64,000 bases of DNA from Candidatus Flexifilum breve (lineage in GTDB: Bacteria; Chloroflexota; Anaerolineae; Aggregatilineales; Phototrophicaceae): NCBI GenBank assembly GCA_016717205.1, contig JADKGC010000009.1, positions 62,001-126,000 of the forward strand. The letters are read 5' to 3'. Positions 1-8,275 of the stretch are shown here, piece after piece. Each line of letters starts with the position of its first letter. Within the stretch, counting starts at the first letter, position 1. The notes beneath the pieces are model-generated. The model made no database searches, was not told the origin of the DNA, and saw nothing but the letters and a program-made list of their open reading frames with translations. Both the position numbers and the translations under genes were made by a program.

Positions 1-200
1 GTGACCGCCGGATCCGGCGTATTGGTAACGATCGGAGTGAGGGTCGGCGGCTCGTAGCCGGGACCAATGACGGGGCCTCTCAGTGTGATGGCCGGGCGCG
101 GTGTGGGAGTCTCCCCCTGCGCACCAGTCAAGCTTGCCGATGCGCCCAGAACCAACAGGGCGAACAACGTGATCATGGAGTTTATCAGTCGTTTCATCAT
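1..200 (-). CDS. secreted protein, N-terminal fragment (cut by window edge)
   Basis: Only the first 66 or so codons are present; the gene runs out of the window on the left. The start is ATG at 200, with a second Met directly after it, and an AGGAT ribosome-binding site about ten bases upstream. Residues 1-24 form a signal peptide: a short basic N-terminus (Lys-Arg), a hydrophobic core and an Ala/Ser-rich cleavage area. The mature part begins with a Thr/Pro-rich stretch (TPTPRP), as in many exported Chloroflexota proteins. It is divergent from the gyrA-type gene. Nothing in the visible part gives a function. Confidence 0.65.
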   Translation of the reverse strand, partial: MMKRLINSMITLFALLVLGASASLTGAQGETPTPRPAITLRGPVIGPGYEPPTLTPIVTNTPDPAV

Positions 201-263
201 GTCGACGATCCTAACATATCCGCTGACGGCAAACCATAGCCGCTTTTTTCGCTCAGATTGTGG

Positions 264-283
264 TATAATAAGAACACATGTTC
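264..283 (+). promoter_or_regulatory. gyrA promoter -10 box with SOS-box-like palindrome
   Basis: TATAAT at 264-269 is preceded by TG one base upstream (extended -10). Three bases after it lies GAACACATGTTC (272-283), which fits the Gram-positive LexA/DinR core GAAC-RNRY-GTTC exactly. The site would cover the transcription start of the gene beginning at 351. The promoter call is from sequence; binding by LexA is inference. Confidence 0.5.
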
Positions 284-350
284 ATTTGACAAGCGTGCAG
301 TTGTTCCCTAGAATGATGCGCCTTACGCCGAAAGTAGCACAGGAAAACGT

Positions 351-2825
351 ATGACATTAGGTCTCGTGCGCCAGGTTAACATCGGTCAGGAAATGCGTAG
401 CGCCTACCTTGATTACGCCATGAGCGTGATTGTGTCGCGCGCGCTGCCTGATGCTCGTGACGGGCTCAAACCCGTGCATCGCCGCATCCTCTACGCCATG
501 TACGACATGGGGATGCGCGCCGATACACCCTTCAAGAAATGCGCCCGTATCGTCGGCGAAGTCCTCGGCAAATACCATCCGCACGGCGACGTCGCGGTGT
601 ATGAAACGCTCGTCCGCCTCGCGCAGGATTTTTCCATGCGCTACCCCCTGATCGACGGGCAGGGTAACTTCGGCAGCATCGACGGCGACGGCGCGGCGGC
701 GATGCGTTACACCGAAGCCCGCATGACCCAGATGGGCGAAGAACTGCTCGTCGATATCGACAAGAACACCGTCGATTTCGTCGACAACTTTGACGGCACG
801 CTGCAAGAACCGGCCGTGCTGCCGTCGAGCATTCCCAATTTGCTCGTCAATGGCTCGTCTGGCATCGCCGTCGGCATGTCGACCAACATCCCACCGCACA
901 ACCTCGGCGAAGTGTGTGACGCGCTCGTCTTCATGCTCGCCCAATGGGACAAACTCGAAGACATCGGCGTCGAAGACCTGATGCGCTTCGTCAAAGGGCC
1001 GGACTTCCCCACGGGCGGCCTCGTCTACCGTCACATCGATGACACCGAAAATGGTGAAGACTCGTTGATCGGCGCGTATGCGACCGGGCGCGGCAAAATC
1101 ACCATGCGCGCCAAAATTCACATCGAAGACATGGGGCGCGGCAAGTCGCGCATCATCGTCAGCGAGCTGCCCTATCAGACCAACAAAGCGGCGCTGGTCG
1201 AACGCATTGCGTATCTGGTGCGCGAAGGCAAGCTGGAAGGAATCGCCGACCTGCGCGACGAATCCGACCGGCAGGGTTTACGCCTCGCCATCGAACTCCA
1301 GCGCGGGACGGAAGCAGCCCCGATCATCAGCAGTCTGTTCAAGCTAACGCCGCTGCAAGAGACGTTCAGCATCATCATGCTGGCGCTTGTCAATGGCGAA
1401 CCGCGTTTTCTGACGCTCAAGCAAGCGCTCAAAGTCTACCTCGATCACCGGCTGGAAGTTGTACGCCGCCGCAGCGAATATGACCTCAACCGCGCCAAAG
1501 AACGCGCCCATATCCTTGAAGGGCTGCTCAAAGCGCTCGACGCGCTCGACGAAGTGATCGCGACCATTCGTAAGTCGCGCAACGCTGATACGGCGCGCAA
1601 CAACCTGATGAGTCTGCTGCGCATCAGCGAAGTTCAGGCGCAGGCCATCCTCGACATGCAGCTCCGCCGCCTCGCCGCGCTGGAACGCAAGAAGATCGAG
1701 GATGAACATGAGGAAAAGGTCAAGCTGATCAAGCATCTCGAAGGCGTGCTCGGTAGCCCGCAGAAGATGCGGGATGTAATCGGCGAAGAACTGCGCACGA
1801 TCAAGAGCGCCTACAATGACCCGCGCCGCACCATCATTGTGGACAGCGCCGCGACCCGCCAGATTACGACCGAATCGCTGCTCATGCCGCAGGAAGAAAC
1901 GTGGGTCACCCTCACGGCTGAAGACAAGATCGGTCGCAGCTTCGAAAACACGCCGCCCAAGGTGACCGGCGACGTCAGCGACCCGCCGCGCTTCATCCTG
2001 CAAACCGATTCGACGCAGATCATTTACCTGTTCTCGACGCGCGGTCAATGTGCCACCATCCCCGTGCATCAGCTCCCCCAGGTGCATGACCCGGCGGAAG
2101 GCGTACTCTACAAAGACTTATGCGGCTTCAAGAATGGCGAGAAAGTTGCGACCATGCTCACGCTGCCCGCAGATGCCGAAGACGGCTTTCTGCTGATGGC
2201 GACGGAGGCCGGTGAGGTCAAACGTCTCAAGCTGGCAGATTTGCCCGGCATGACCGCAAATATCTTCAAAGCGATGGACTTGGAAGCCGAGGATAACCTG
2301 TTTAACGTGCTCGTGACCAACGGCGAGTGCGAAATCGTGCTGACCACCTATCAGGCGCAGGCCATTCGCTTCAAAGAGAGCGATGTGCGCCCGACGGGCT
2401 TAGGCGCGGGCGGCATGCGCGGCATCAAGCTGGCGGAACAGCGTGACCGAGTGGTCGCGGCGGCCATTGCGCGCGCCGACCTGCATCTGTGGACGATCAC
2501 CGACGATGGCATTGCGAAGAGTTCTCCGCTCAGCGAATACCCAACACAGGGACGCGCGGGCAGCGGTGTCGTCACTATGAAACTGCCCAAAGACAGCGGA
2601 GGCGTCGCCGCATCAGTCATCGCCCACATGGATGATCATGTCATCGTGCTAACCAACAAAAACCGTCCCAAAGATATGCGCGTCAGTCTTGCACCAAGCG
2701 GACGGCGGGACAAGCGTGGGGATATTGTGATCTCGTTGGGAGCCAAAGAACAGGTCGTCGCGGCGCTCATGCCGCAGCACAAAGAGGATGCGGTCCCGCA
2801 AGCCGCCCCCGAACCCACTACTTAG
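351..2825 (+). CDS. gyrA: DNA gyrase/topoisomerase IV subunit A
   Basis: Type IIA topoisomerase breakage-reunion subunit, 824 aa, which cuts and rejoins DNA together with GyrB. The N-terminal winged-helix/tower region is intact, with the catalytic Arg119-Tyr120 (AAMRYTEAR) and the GKYHPHGD motif at about 73-80. The C-terminal third is the beta-pinwheel. AGGA lies six bases before the ATG. Two oddities stand out. The quinolone-determining positions equivalent to E. coli Ser83 and Asp87 are Val81 and Glu85. The canonical GyrA box (QRRGGKG type) is missing from the first blade; only a degenerate QGRAGSG appears near the C-terminus (2547-2567). A ParC-like, non-supercoiling role is therefore possible, so the symbol is provisional. 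Confidence 0.9.
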   Translation: MTLGLVRQVNIGQEMRSAYLDYAMSVIVSRALPDARDGLKPVHRRILYAMYDMGMRADTPFKKCARIVGEVLGKYHPHGDVAVYETLVRLAQDFSMRYPLIDGQGNFGSIDGDGAAAMRYTEARMTQMGEELLVDIDKNTVDFVDNFDGTLQEPAVLPSSIPNLLVNGSSGIAVGMSTNIPPHNLGEVCDALVFMLAQWDKLEDIGVEDLMRFVKGPDFPTGGLVYRHIDDTENGEDSLIGAYATGRGKITMRAKIHIEDMGRGKSRIIVSELPYQTNKAALVERIAYLVREGKLEGIADLRDESDRQGLRLAIELQRGTEAAPIISSLFKLTPLQETFSIIMLALVNGEPRFLTLKQALKVYLDHRLEVVRRRSEYDLNRAKERAHILEGLLKALDALDEVIATIRKSRNADTARNNLMSLLRISEVQAQAILDMQLRRLAALERKKIEDEHEEKVKLIKHLEGVLGSPQKMRDVIGEELRTIKSAYNDPRRTIIVDSAATRQITTESLLMPQEETWVTLTAEDKIGRSFENTPPKVTGDVSDPPRFILQTDSTQIIYLFSTRGQCATIPVHQLPQVHDPAEGVLYKDLCGFKNGEKVATMLTLPADAEDGFLLMATEAGEVKRLKLADLPGMTANIFKAMDLEAEDNLFNVLVTNGECEIVLTTYQAQAIRFKESDVRPTGLGAGGMRGIKLAEQRDRVVAAAIARADLHLWTITDDGIAKSSPLSEYPTQGRAGSGVVTMKLPKDSGGVAASVIAHMDDHVIVLTNKNRPKDMRVSLAPSGRRDKRGDIVISLGAKEQVVAALMPQHKEDAVPQAAPEPTT

Positions 2826-2851
2826 GCGGGGACAGCTCACGGACTTCGAGT

Positions 2852-4012
2852 TCAAACGCGCAGCGATTCACCAAATGCCTGCAGGCTGGGGAGCAGATCC
2901 CCGGCCTGTGTCCGCGCCAACTCCGCTTTGAGATTGTCCAGACACTGCCGCGCTTCCGCGGGCATATTCAACCCCGCATACAAACGCACTACACTTTCGA
3001 CAATGTCCTGCCGCGTCCGCTGCATTGTCGTTGCGCGCAGATAAAACTGGAGCGCACGCCGATCATCACCGCGATCCTGCACTACGCGCCCCAAGGCGGC
3101 CAACGCCTCACAGAACGTCATCCGCATATTGGCGCGGCGCGGCTTAACCCATTCGAAATTCAGTGGGCTGAGGAACTCGCCATGATACAGCGACAGCGCC
3201 TGCATCAGCCTCACTTCCGCTTCATCCGGTGAGGCCACCAGCGCGTCCTGAACCAGCAGATTGAACAGCGACACGTCATAGCTCAACTGGAGGTGCGGCG
3301 CGATGTGATAGTAACCGGATCCGTACATCGTCAAATCCGTCTGCAGCACCTCATTGATCTTGCGTTTGGTGACATGGAACACATTCGTCGCCTCCCTGAC
3401 CGGGAGATTCGGCCAGAAGGTTTCGAAGATTTCCTGCCGGGTAACCATGCCGCGATCAATCAGGTAAAAGAACAGGGCGCGCGGCAAAACGCCGTCCCAG
3501 TTCTGGACTAAGCGCCCGTCCACAAACACGCGCCCAGCCCCTAGCGCATACACTTCCAGCAGCTTCGTCGGATTGTTCAAGCGCTGGGAGTAATCCCACA
3601 GCATCGCCTCTTCAGCTACCGGCACAAGCGCCGTCAGCGGACGCAGTGCCGCATCCTGCAGCAGCTTGAGCGGCAAATAACGGGTGAGCAGATAGATCCG
3701 CGCGGCGGGTAGTGCTGTGGACAGGCGCCGCAAAAACTCCACCAAGGCGTCGGCGTCGGCTCGGTCGCACTCGTCGAGGACGATCATACCCTCGCCAAGG
3801 TCAGCCTGCTCTGCCCGCGCACCAGCAAACTGTGCCCATAATTCGTCGCTCACGAGGGTTGCGCCCTGAAAACGGACATAGATAAATCCGTCGTCGAGGC
3901 GCTGCATGAGTGTGTGCTGTGCGACAAAGTTGGGGTGGACAACAATGAGCCTGACATCGGAACGGAGTTCACTCAGCTGCCGGACGGCAAGTGTTTGAGG
4001 CGATGTGAGCAT
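2852..4012 (-). CDS. BTAD/SARP-like transcriptional regulator with degenerate NTPase-like N-domain
   Basis: About 386 aa from the ATG at 4012; a TTG at 4024 would add four residues. The middle (about 150-225) looks like an OmpR/SARP-type winged helix. The C-terminal 130 residues look like the TPR-rich bacterial transcriptional activator domain (BTAD), with repeated Ala/Leu-rich helices. Residues 1-140 resemble part of a STAND/AAA ATPase: a hydrophobic strand ending in IVLDECDRAD looks like a Walker B, but there is no GxxxxGK[ST] P-loop, so ATP hydrolysis is unlikely. The gene converges with gyrA, 26 bases away. The target genes are unknown. Confidence 0.7.
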   Translation of the reverse strand: MLTSPQTLAVRQLSELRSDVRLIVVHPNFVAQHTLMQRLDDGFIYVRFQGATLVSDELWAQFAGARAEQADLGEGMIVLDECDRADADALVEFLRRLSTALPAARIYLLTRYLPLKLLQDAALRPLTALVPVAEEAMLWDYSQRLNNPTKLLEVYALGAGRVFVDGRLVQNWDGVLPRALFFYLIDRGMVTRQEIFETFWPNLPVREATNVFHVTKRKINEVLQTDLTMYGSGYYHIAPHLQLSYDVSLFNLLVQDALVASPDEAEVRLMQALSLYHGEFLSPLNFEWVKPRRANMRMTFCEALAALGRVVQDRGDDRRALQFYLRATTMQRTRQDIVESVVRLYAGLNMPAEARQCLDNLKAELARTQAGDLLPSLQAFGESLRV

Positions 4013-4127
4013 CCTTGCCCCCAAAAAGTTTAGGATCTAAAGATAGGATTGTTACAAGTCAGCCATAGGCGCCGACTTGAACATATTCTATTCTACTACA
4101 TACATTCGAGGAAATGCTCACAAATTA

Positions 4128-4139
4128 ACTCAATTGAGT
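4128..4139. repeat. perfect 12-bp palindrome in rel/BTAD intergenic region
   Basis: ACTCAATTGAGT is a perfect palindrome in the 150-base gap between the end of rel and the start of the BTAD regulator. It lies about 115 bases upstream of the regulator start, so it could be an operator. No further support. Confidence 0.25.
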
Positions 4140-4162
4140 CAGGAATACTCCATGATGATCGG

Positions 4163-6352
4163 CTAGATCGTGCTGCGCCGCCGGGCATCGGTGACGCTCG
4201 GAATGTTCTCCAGACGGGTGAGGATGCGCGTTAACTGCTGCAAACTGTTCAATTCGATAGTCAGGTGGAACGTCGCGATATTGTGCCGCGTGTTCACAAT
4301 CACCGTCGACATGTTGACGCGCTCATCGGCGAACATCGTGCTGATGTCGCGCATCAAGCCTTCGCGATCATACGCGATGATCTCGACCGGGACGCTGTAG
4401 CGCTGTTCGGCACTCTGCCGGCCCCAGGCCACTTCGATCAGCCGATCTGTCTCGTGCGCCACGTTGACACAGTCCGAACGATGCACGGTCACACCGCGCC
4501 CGCGCGTAACAAACCCGACGATCTTGTCGCCGGGCATGGGGTTACAGCAGCGCCCCATGTTCACCAGTAGGCCGCCCGTCCCCATAATATTCACACCATT
4601 GGAGACATCGAGCGAGAGAGTCGGCGCTTTCGCCTTGAGCTGCGTGCGTTCGAGTTCTTCCTGTTCGCGGCGTTCGATTTCGAGAATCTTGTTGGCAATC
4701 TGCCCACCGTTGATGTCGCCCGCGCCCACATTCGCGAGAAAGTCGTCGAGCTTTTCGTAGCCAAACCACTTGGCCACCGTTTCGAAGGGCGTCACATCCA
4801 GCACGCCGAGGCGCTTCATCTCGCGTTCCAGCACTTCGCGCCCGGACAGAATGTTCTTGTCGCGATTTTGCTTGCGGAACCAATAGCGGATCTTCTCGCG
4901 GGCGCGCGCCGTCGTCACAAAGCCGAGGTTCGGGTTCAGCCAGTCAAGGCTCGGGCCGCCGCGCTTCGAGACGACGATTTCGACCTGATCGCCGGTCTTG
5001 AGCATGTAGTTTAAGCTGACCAGCTTGCCGTGCACCTTCGCGCCGCGGCAGCGATGCCCGATGTCGGTGTGAATATAGTAGGCAAAATCGACCGGGGTTG
5101 CGCCCTTGGGCATATCGACGATATCGCCCTTCGGCGTAAAAGCATACACACGATCCTGAAAGACCTCGGTCTTCATCGTATCGACGAACGAGGCGGCATC
5201 TTCGGTATCGCGCCCAAACTCCATCAGGCGGCGCAGGAACGCGATGCGCCGCTCGAAAGCGTCGTCATGGCTGCGGCTCGTGCCTTCCTTATAACGCCAG
5301 TGCGCCGCGATCCCGTACTCGGCGTGCTCGTGCATCTCTTTAGTGCGGATCTGCACCTCGACCGTCTTGCCGTTGGAGTCGAGCACGGCGGTGTGCAGAC
5401 TCTGGTAGAAATTGTCCTTCGGCGCGGCAATATAGTCGTCAAATTCGTTGGGAATCGGGCGCCATAGGTTATGCACCACGCCGAGCACAATGTAGCATTC
5501 TGGCTTGGTCTCGACGATCACGCGCACGGCGCGCACGTCGTAGATTTGATCGAACGGCAGCCCTTTGCGATCCATCTTCTTGAAGATGCTGTAGATGTGT
5601 TTCGGGCGGGCGCTGATGATCGGGTTGTGGATGCCGTACTGCACCAGTTCTTTACGCAGCGCGTCAATGATGCGGTTGAGGTACGCTTCGCGGTCAGCGC
5701 GGCGCTCGTCAATACTGCTGGCGATCTGCCGGTAAGATTCCGAGTCCAGATAACGAAAGCTGAGGTCTTCCAGCTCCCATTTGATTTGCCAGATGCCGAG
5801 GCGATTGGCCAGGGGCGCGAAGATGTCGAGCGTCTCTTGCGCGATCACGCGCTGCTTGTCCGGGGACATATAGCCGAGAGTGCGCATATTGTGCAGGCGA
5901 TCCGCCAGTTTGACGAGCACGACGCGCACATCGTCGCCCATCGCGAGCGCCATCTTGCGGATGTATTCCATCTCCCGGTCGATGTTGCGGCTTTTCTTCT
6001 CGTCTGACTTGATCGGGAGCTTCTTGAGCTTTGTCACCCCTTCGACAATCGCGGCGATGTTCGAACCAAACTCGACGCGCAGTTCTTCTGTCGTGACGTT
6101 GGTATCTTCGACAACATCGTGCATGAGCGCGGCGGCAATCGCCTCCGCGTCCAGCTTCATCTCGGCAAGGATGTGCGCGACCGCCACACAGTGCGTGAAA
6201 TACGGCTCGCCGGACTTGCGAAATTGACCCGCGTGCGCCGTTTCCGCCTTGAAGTAGGCGCGTTCGACCAACGCCCGATCATTGGGCGTGAGATCCGGCA
6301 GCAAGTCGATGAGCGACTGCAAATCCATAGTGAGTACGGGGGTCTGATTCAT
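4163..6352 (-). CDS. rel: bifunctional (p)ppGpp synthetase/hydrolase (RelA/SpoT family)
   Basis: Makes and degrades the stringent-response alarmones. From the ATG at 6352 (AAGG ten bases upstream; an in-frame TTG at 6361 is less likely) the protein is 729 aa. Domains in order: HD hydrolase with His54, His78-Asp79 and Asp151; synthetase (about 230-360) with the RPKHIYSIF and YQSLHT motifs; TGS (about 400-465); and a C-terminal ACT domain (about 655-726). The hydrolase residues look intact. The synthetase carries EFDD at 303-306, the EXDD form known from monofunctional RelA, where bifunctional enzymes usually have RXKD. It is divergent from moeA. Confidence 0.93.
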   Translation of the reverse strand: MNQTPVLTMDLQSLIDLLPDLTPNDRALVERAYFKAETAHAGQFRKSGEPYFTHCVAVAHILAEMKLDAEAIAAALMHDVVEDTNVTTEELRVEFGSNIAAIVEGVTKLKKLPIKSDEKKSRNIDREMEYIRKMALAMGDDVRVVLVKLADRLHNMRTLGYMSPDKQRVIAQETLDIFAPLANRLGIWQIKWELEDLSFRYLDSESYRQIASSIDERRADREAYLNRIIDALRKELVQYGIHNPIISARPKHIYSIFKKMDRKGLPFDQIYDVRAVRVIVETKPECYIVLGVVHNLWRPIPNEFDDYIAAPKDNFYQSLHTAVLDSNGKTVEVQIRTKEMHEHAEYGIAAHWRYKEGTSRSHDDAFERRIAFLRRLMEFGRDTEDAASFVDTMKTEVFQDRVYAFTPKGDIVDMPKGATPVDFAYYIHTDIGHRCRGAKVHGKLVSLNYMLKTGDQVEIVVSKRGGPSLDWLNPNLGFVTTARAREKIRYWFRKQNRDKNILSGREVLEREMKRLGVLDVTPFETVAKWFGYEKLDDFLANVGAGDINGGQIANKILEIERREQEELERTQLKAKAPTLSLDVSNGVNIMGTGGLLVNMGRCCNPMPGDKIVGFVTRGRGVTVHRSDCVNVAHETDRLIEVAWGRQSAEQRYSVPVEIIAYDREGLMRDISTMFADERVNMSTVIVNTRHNIATFHLTIELNSLQQLTRILTRLENIPSVTDARRRSTI

Positions 6353-6433
6353 ACGCGCCAACCTTGCTTTAAGATTATTTTAGCCATTTTACCTCAAATC
6401 TTCATTAGATGAGCCGAATTAGGTGAGCATTTG

Positions 6434-6442
6434 TGCTATAAT
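6434..6442 (+). promoter_or_regulatory. moeA extended -10 promoter
   Basis: TGCTATAAT is an extended -10 (TGn-TATAAT) placed 28 bases before the chosen TTG start of moeA. The same nonamer occurs upstream of tig and mreB. Its position argues against the longer GTG-started reading frame at 6423, which would place the promoter inside the coding region. Confidence 0.55.
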
Positions 6443-6470
6443 TTCGGGGCATTGGATAGGAGAGAATGTT

Positions 6471-7718
6471 TTGCCCGAACTTCTATCTGTCGAATCTGCT
6501 GTTACCCGCATCCTAGAATCGTTCCGCCCCCTGCCCGTCGAACATGTTGAATTAGTCGAGAGTTTGGGTCGCGTACTCGGTGCCGATGTGCGGGCATCGT
6601 TCGATGCGCCGCCATTCGCCAATTCCAGCATGGATGGCTTCGCCGTGATCGCGCAGGATACGCAAGGCGCGGAACAGCAGCAACCCGCGCGTCTGCGCGT
6701 CGTCGCGGACATCCCCGCAGGCACCATGCCCACCCGCGCCCTGCTGGCGGGTGAGGCTGCGCGCATCATGACGGGTGCGCCGCTGCCCGAAGGCGCGAAC
6801 GCGGTCGTCCCCGTGGAGCAAACCGACCAGAACTGGCGTTCCGGGGAGAATCACCCGCCCTCCGCTTATGTAAGCATCTACCAGACTGTCAATCCCGGCG
6901 CCTACGTGCGCCCACGCGGCGAAGACTTTTTCACAGGCGACACGGTGCTGCCCGCGCTCACGCCCATTCGCCCGCAAGAACTCGGCCTGCTGGCGGCGCT
7001 CGGCTCCCAGCGCGTCCCGGTCATTCGCCAACCCCGTGTCGTGATCTTGAGCACAGGTGATGAGCTGCTCGACGTGGAACAGCCACTCGCGCCCGGTAAA
7101 ATCCGTGATGCCAATGGCTACACGCTCTACGGGCTGGTCAAGACCTATGGCGGTCTGCCGATCCGCTTACCCATCATTCGCGACACGCTCGCCGATGCGC
7201 GCGCGCGCTTTCAGGCAGCCCTCGCCTTGCAGCCCGACATCATTTTGAGTTCGGCGGGTGTCTCCGTCGGCGCCTTTGATGTGGTGCGCGCGGTCGTTGA
7301 AGAACTCGGGGCGATCAATTTCTGGCGCGTGAACTTGCGCCCGGGCAAACCGCTCGCCTTTGGACACGTTGGCGGCGTGCCGTTCTTCGGTCTGCCCGGC
7401 AATCCGGTCTCAGCGATGGTCACCTTTGACGTGTTTGTGCGCCCCGCCCTGCTCCGCCTCACCGAACAGCCCGACGCCGTCCCGACCATCACTGCCGTGC
7501 TCGAGGAAGACACGCCATCTGACGGCCGCCGCAGCTATCTGCGCGTCAAACTGCGCCGTGACGGCGCCAAGTGGGTCGCGACCATGACCGGAACACAAAG
7601 TTCCGGCGCGCTCACATCGATGGTGAAAGCCGATGGCATCATCATCATCCCAGAGGGAGTTACTTTAGCCCGCGCCGGCGAGCCATTTGCCGTGCGCCTG
7701 CTTCGCGATATTCACTAG
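6471..7718 (+). CDS. moeA: molybdopterin molybdenumtransferase MoeA
   Basis: Inserts molybdate into adenylylated molybdopterin in the last step of molybdenum cofactor synthesis. About 415 aa, a normal length. Visible MoeA marks are SSMDGFAV near residue 50, the MoCF domain with LSTGDEL and SSAGVSVGAFD, and LPGNPVSAMVTF near 310, followed by the C-terminal domain IV beta-barrel. The TTG at 6471 is chosen because GGAGAG lies seven bases upstream and a promoter occupies the region before it. It is followed ten bases later by the VKOR-like gene. Another cofactor-type gene (MobA-like) lies at the right edge of the window. Confidence 0.92.
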   Translation: MPELLSVESAVTRILESFRPLPVEHVELVESLGRVLGADVRASFDAPPFANSSMDGFAVIAQDTQGAEQQQPARLRVVADIPAGTMPTRALLAGEAARIMTGAPLPEGANAVVPVEQTDQNWRSGENHPPSAYVSIYQTVNPGAYVRPRGEDFFTGDTVLPALTPIRPQELGLLAALGSQRVPVIRQPRVVILSTGDELLDVEQPLAPGKIRDANGYTLYGLVKTYGGLPIRLPIIRDTLADARARFQAALALQPDIILSSAGVSVGAFDVVRAVVEELGAINFWRVNLRPGKPLAFGHVGGVPFFGLPGNPVSAMVTFDVFVRPALLRLTEQPDAVPTITAVLEEDTPSDGRRSYLRVKLRRDGAKWVATMTGTQSSGALTSMVKADGIIIIPEGVTLARAGEPFAVRLLRDIH

Positions 7719-7728
7719 AGAGGAATTC

Positions 7729-8211
7729 ATGGCTACCGTCGAAATGACCGCATCTCAGGGGAAAAACAGCCGCACTTTACGCATCATCAGCCTCGTCGTA
7801 CTCGCAATTGCGCTGTTTGTGACCGGGTATTTGGCTTACACCAAAGCCACAAATACTCAGGTCGCCTGCCTAGAAGGTGCGAACATCAGCTGCGACTCGG
7901 TCAGCAGCAGCATTTACGCCTATTTTCCGCGTGGGACAGGCATTCCCGTCGCTTACCTCGGCTTTTTGACCTGGGTGGTGATCGCCGTGCTCATGCTGCT
8001 CGAAAATCGCATCGGCTTCCTGCGCGAATATGGCGCCGTACTGCTGCTCGGCATCGCCGTATTCGGCTTCCTCTTCCACAGCTACCTCACCTACACCTCG
8101 ATTGTCTTTGTCGGCGCGATCTGCCCGTGGTGCATCGGGGCGCATGTGCTGATGACCATTCTGCTGATCGTGCAAGGCATTCGCACGTATCGGCAGTTCT
8201 TCGCCCGCTAG
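7729..8211 (+). CDS. VKOR family thiol oxidoreductase
   Basis: Integral membrane protein of 160 aa in the vitamin K epoxide reductase family, which in bacteria reoxidises DsbA-like thioredoxins with quinone to support disulphide formation outside the membrane. Four predicted helices. The four redox cysteines are Cys47 and Cys55 (CLEGANISC) in the first loop and the CPWC pair Cys132/Cys135 in the last helix. AGAGGAATTC precedes the ATG at 7729; the longer frame starting at 7687 overlaps moeA and is rejected. It lies ten bases after moeA, so probably the same transcript. No thioredoxin-like partner is adjacent. Confidence 0.88.
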   Translation: MATVEMTASQGKNSRTLRIISLVVLAIALFVTGYLAYTKATNTQVACLEGANISCDSVSSSIYAYFPRGTGIPVAYLGFLTWVVIAVLMLLENRIGFLREYGAVLLLGIAVFGFLFHSYLTYTSIVFVGAICPWCIGAHVLMTILLIVQGIRTYRQFFAR

Positions 8212-8214
8212 AAT

Positions 8215-8253
8215 AAAAGGGATGAGTCAGCGTGCGCTGAACTCATCCCTTTT
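8215..8253. terminator. bidirectional rho-independent terminator
   Basis: AAAAGGGATGAGT pairs with ACTCATCCCTTTT around an inner CAGC/GCTG stem. It lies just after the VKOR gene and before the stop of the convergent SH3 protein, with A-runs and T-runs on opposite sides, so it can serve both. Confidence 0.8.
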
Positions 8254-8275
8254 GCGTCCTGAAGCTGCGGCTTAC

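Noticed and set aside
6423..6470. GTG at 6423 as the moeA start
   Set aside because: The stretch holds the promoter -10 box; the TTG at 6471 has a good ribosome-binding site and gives the normal length.
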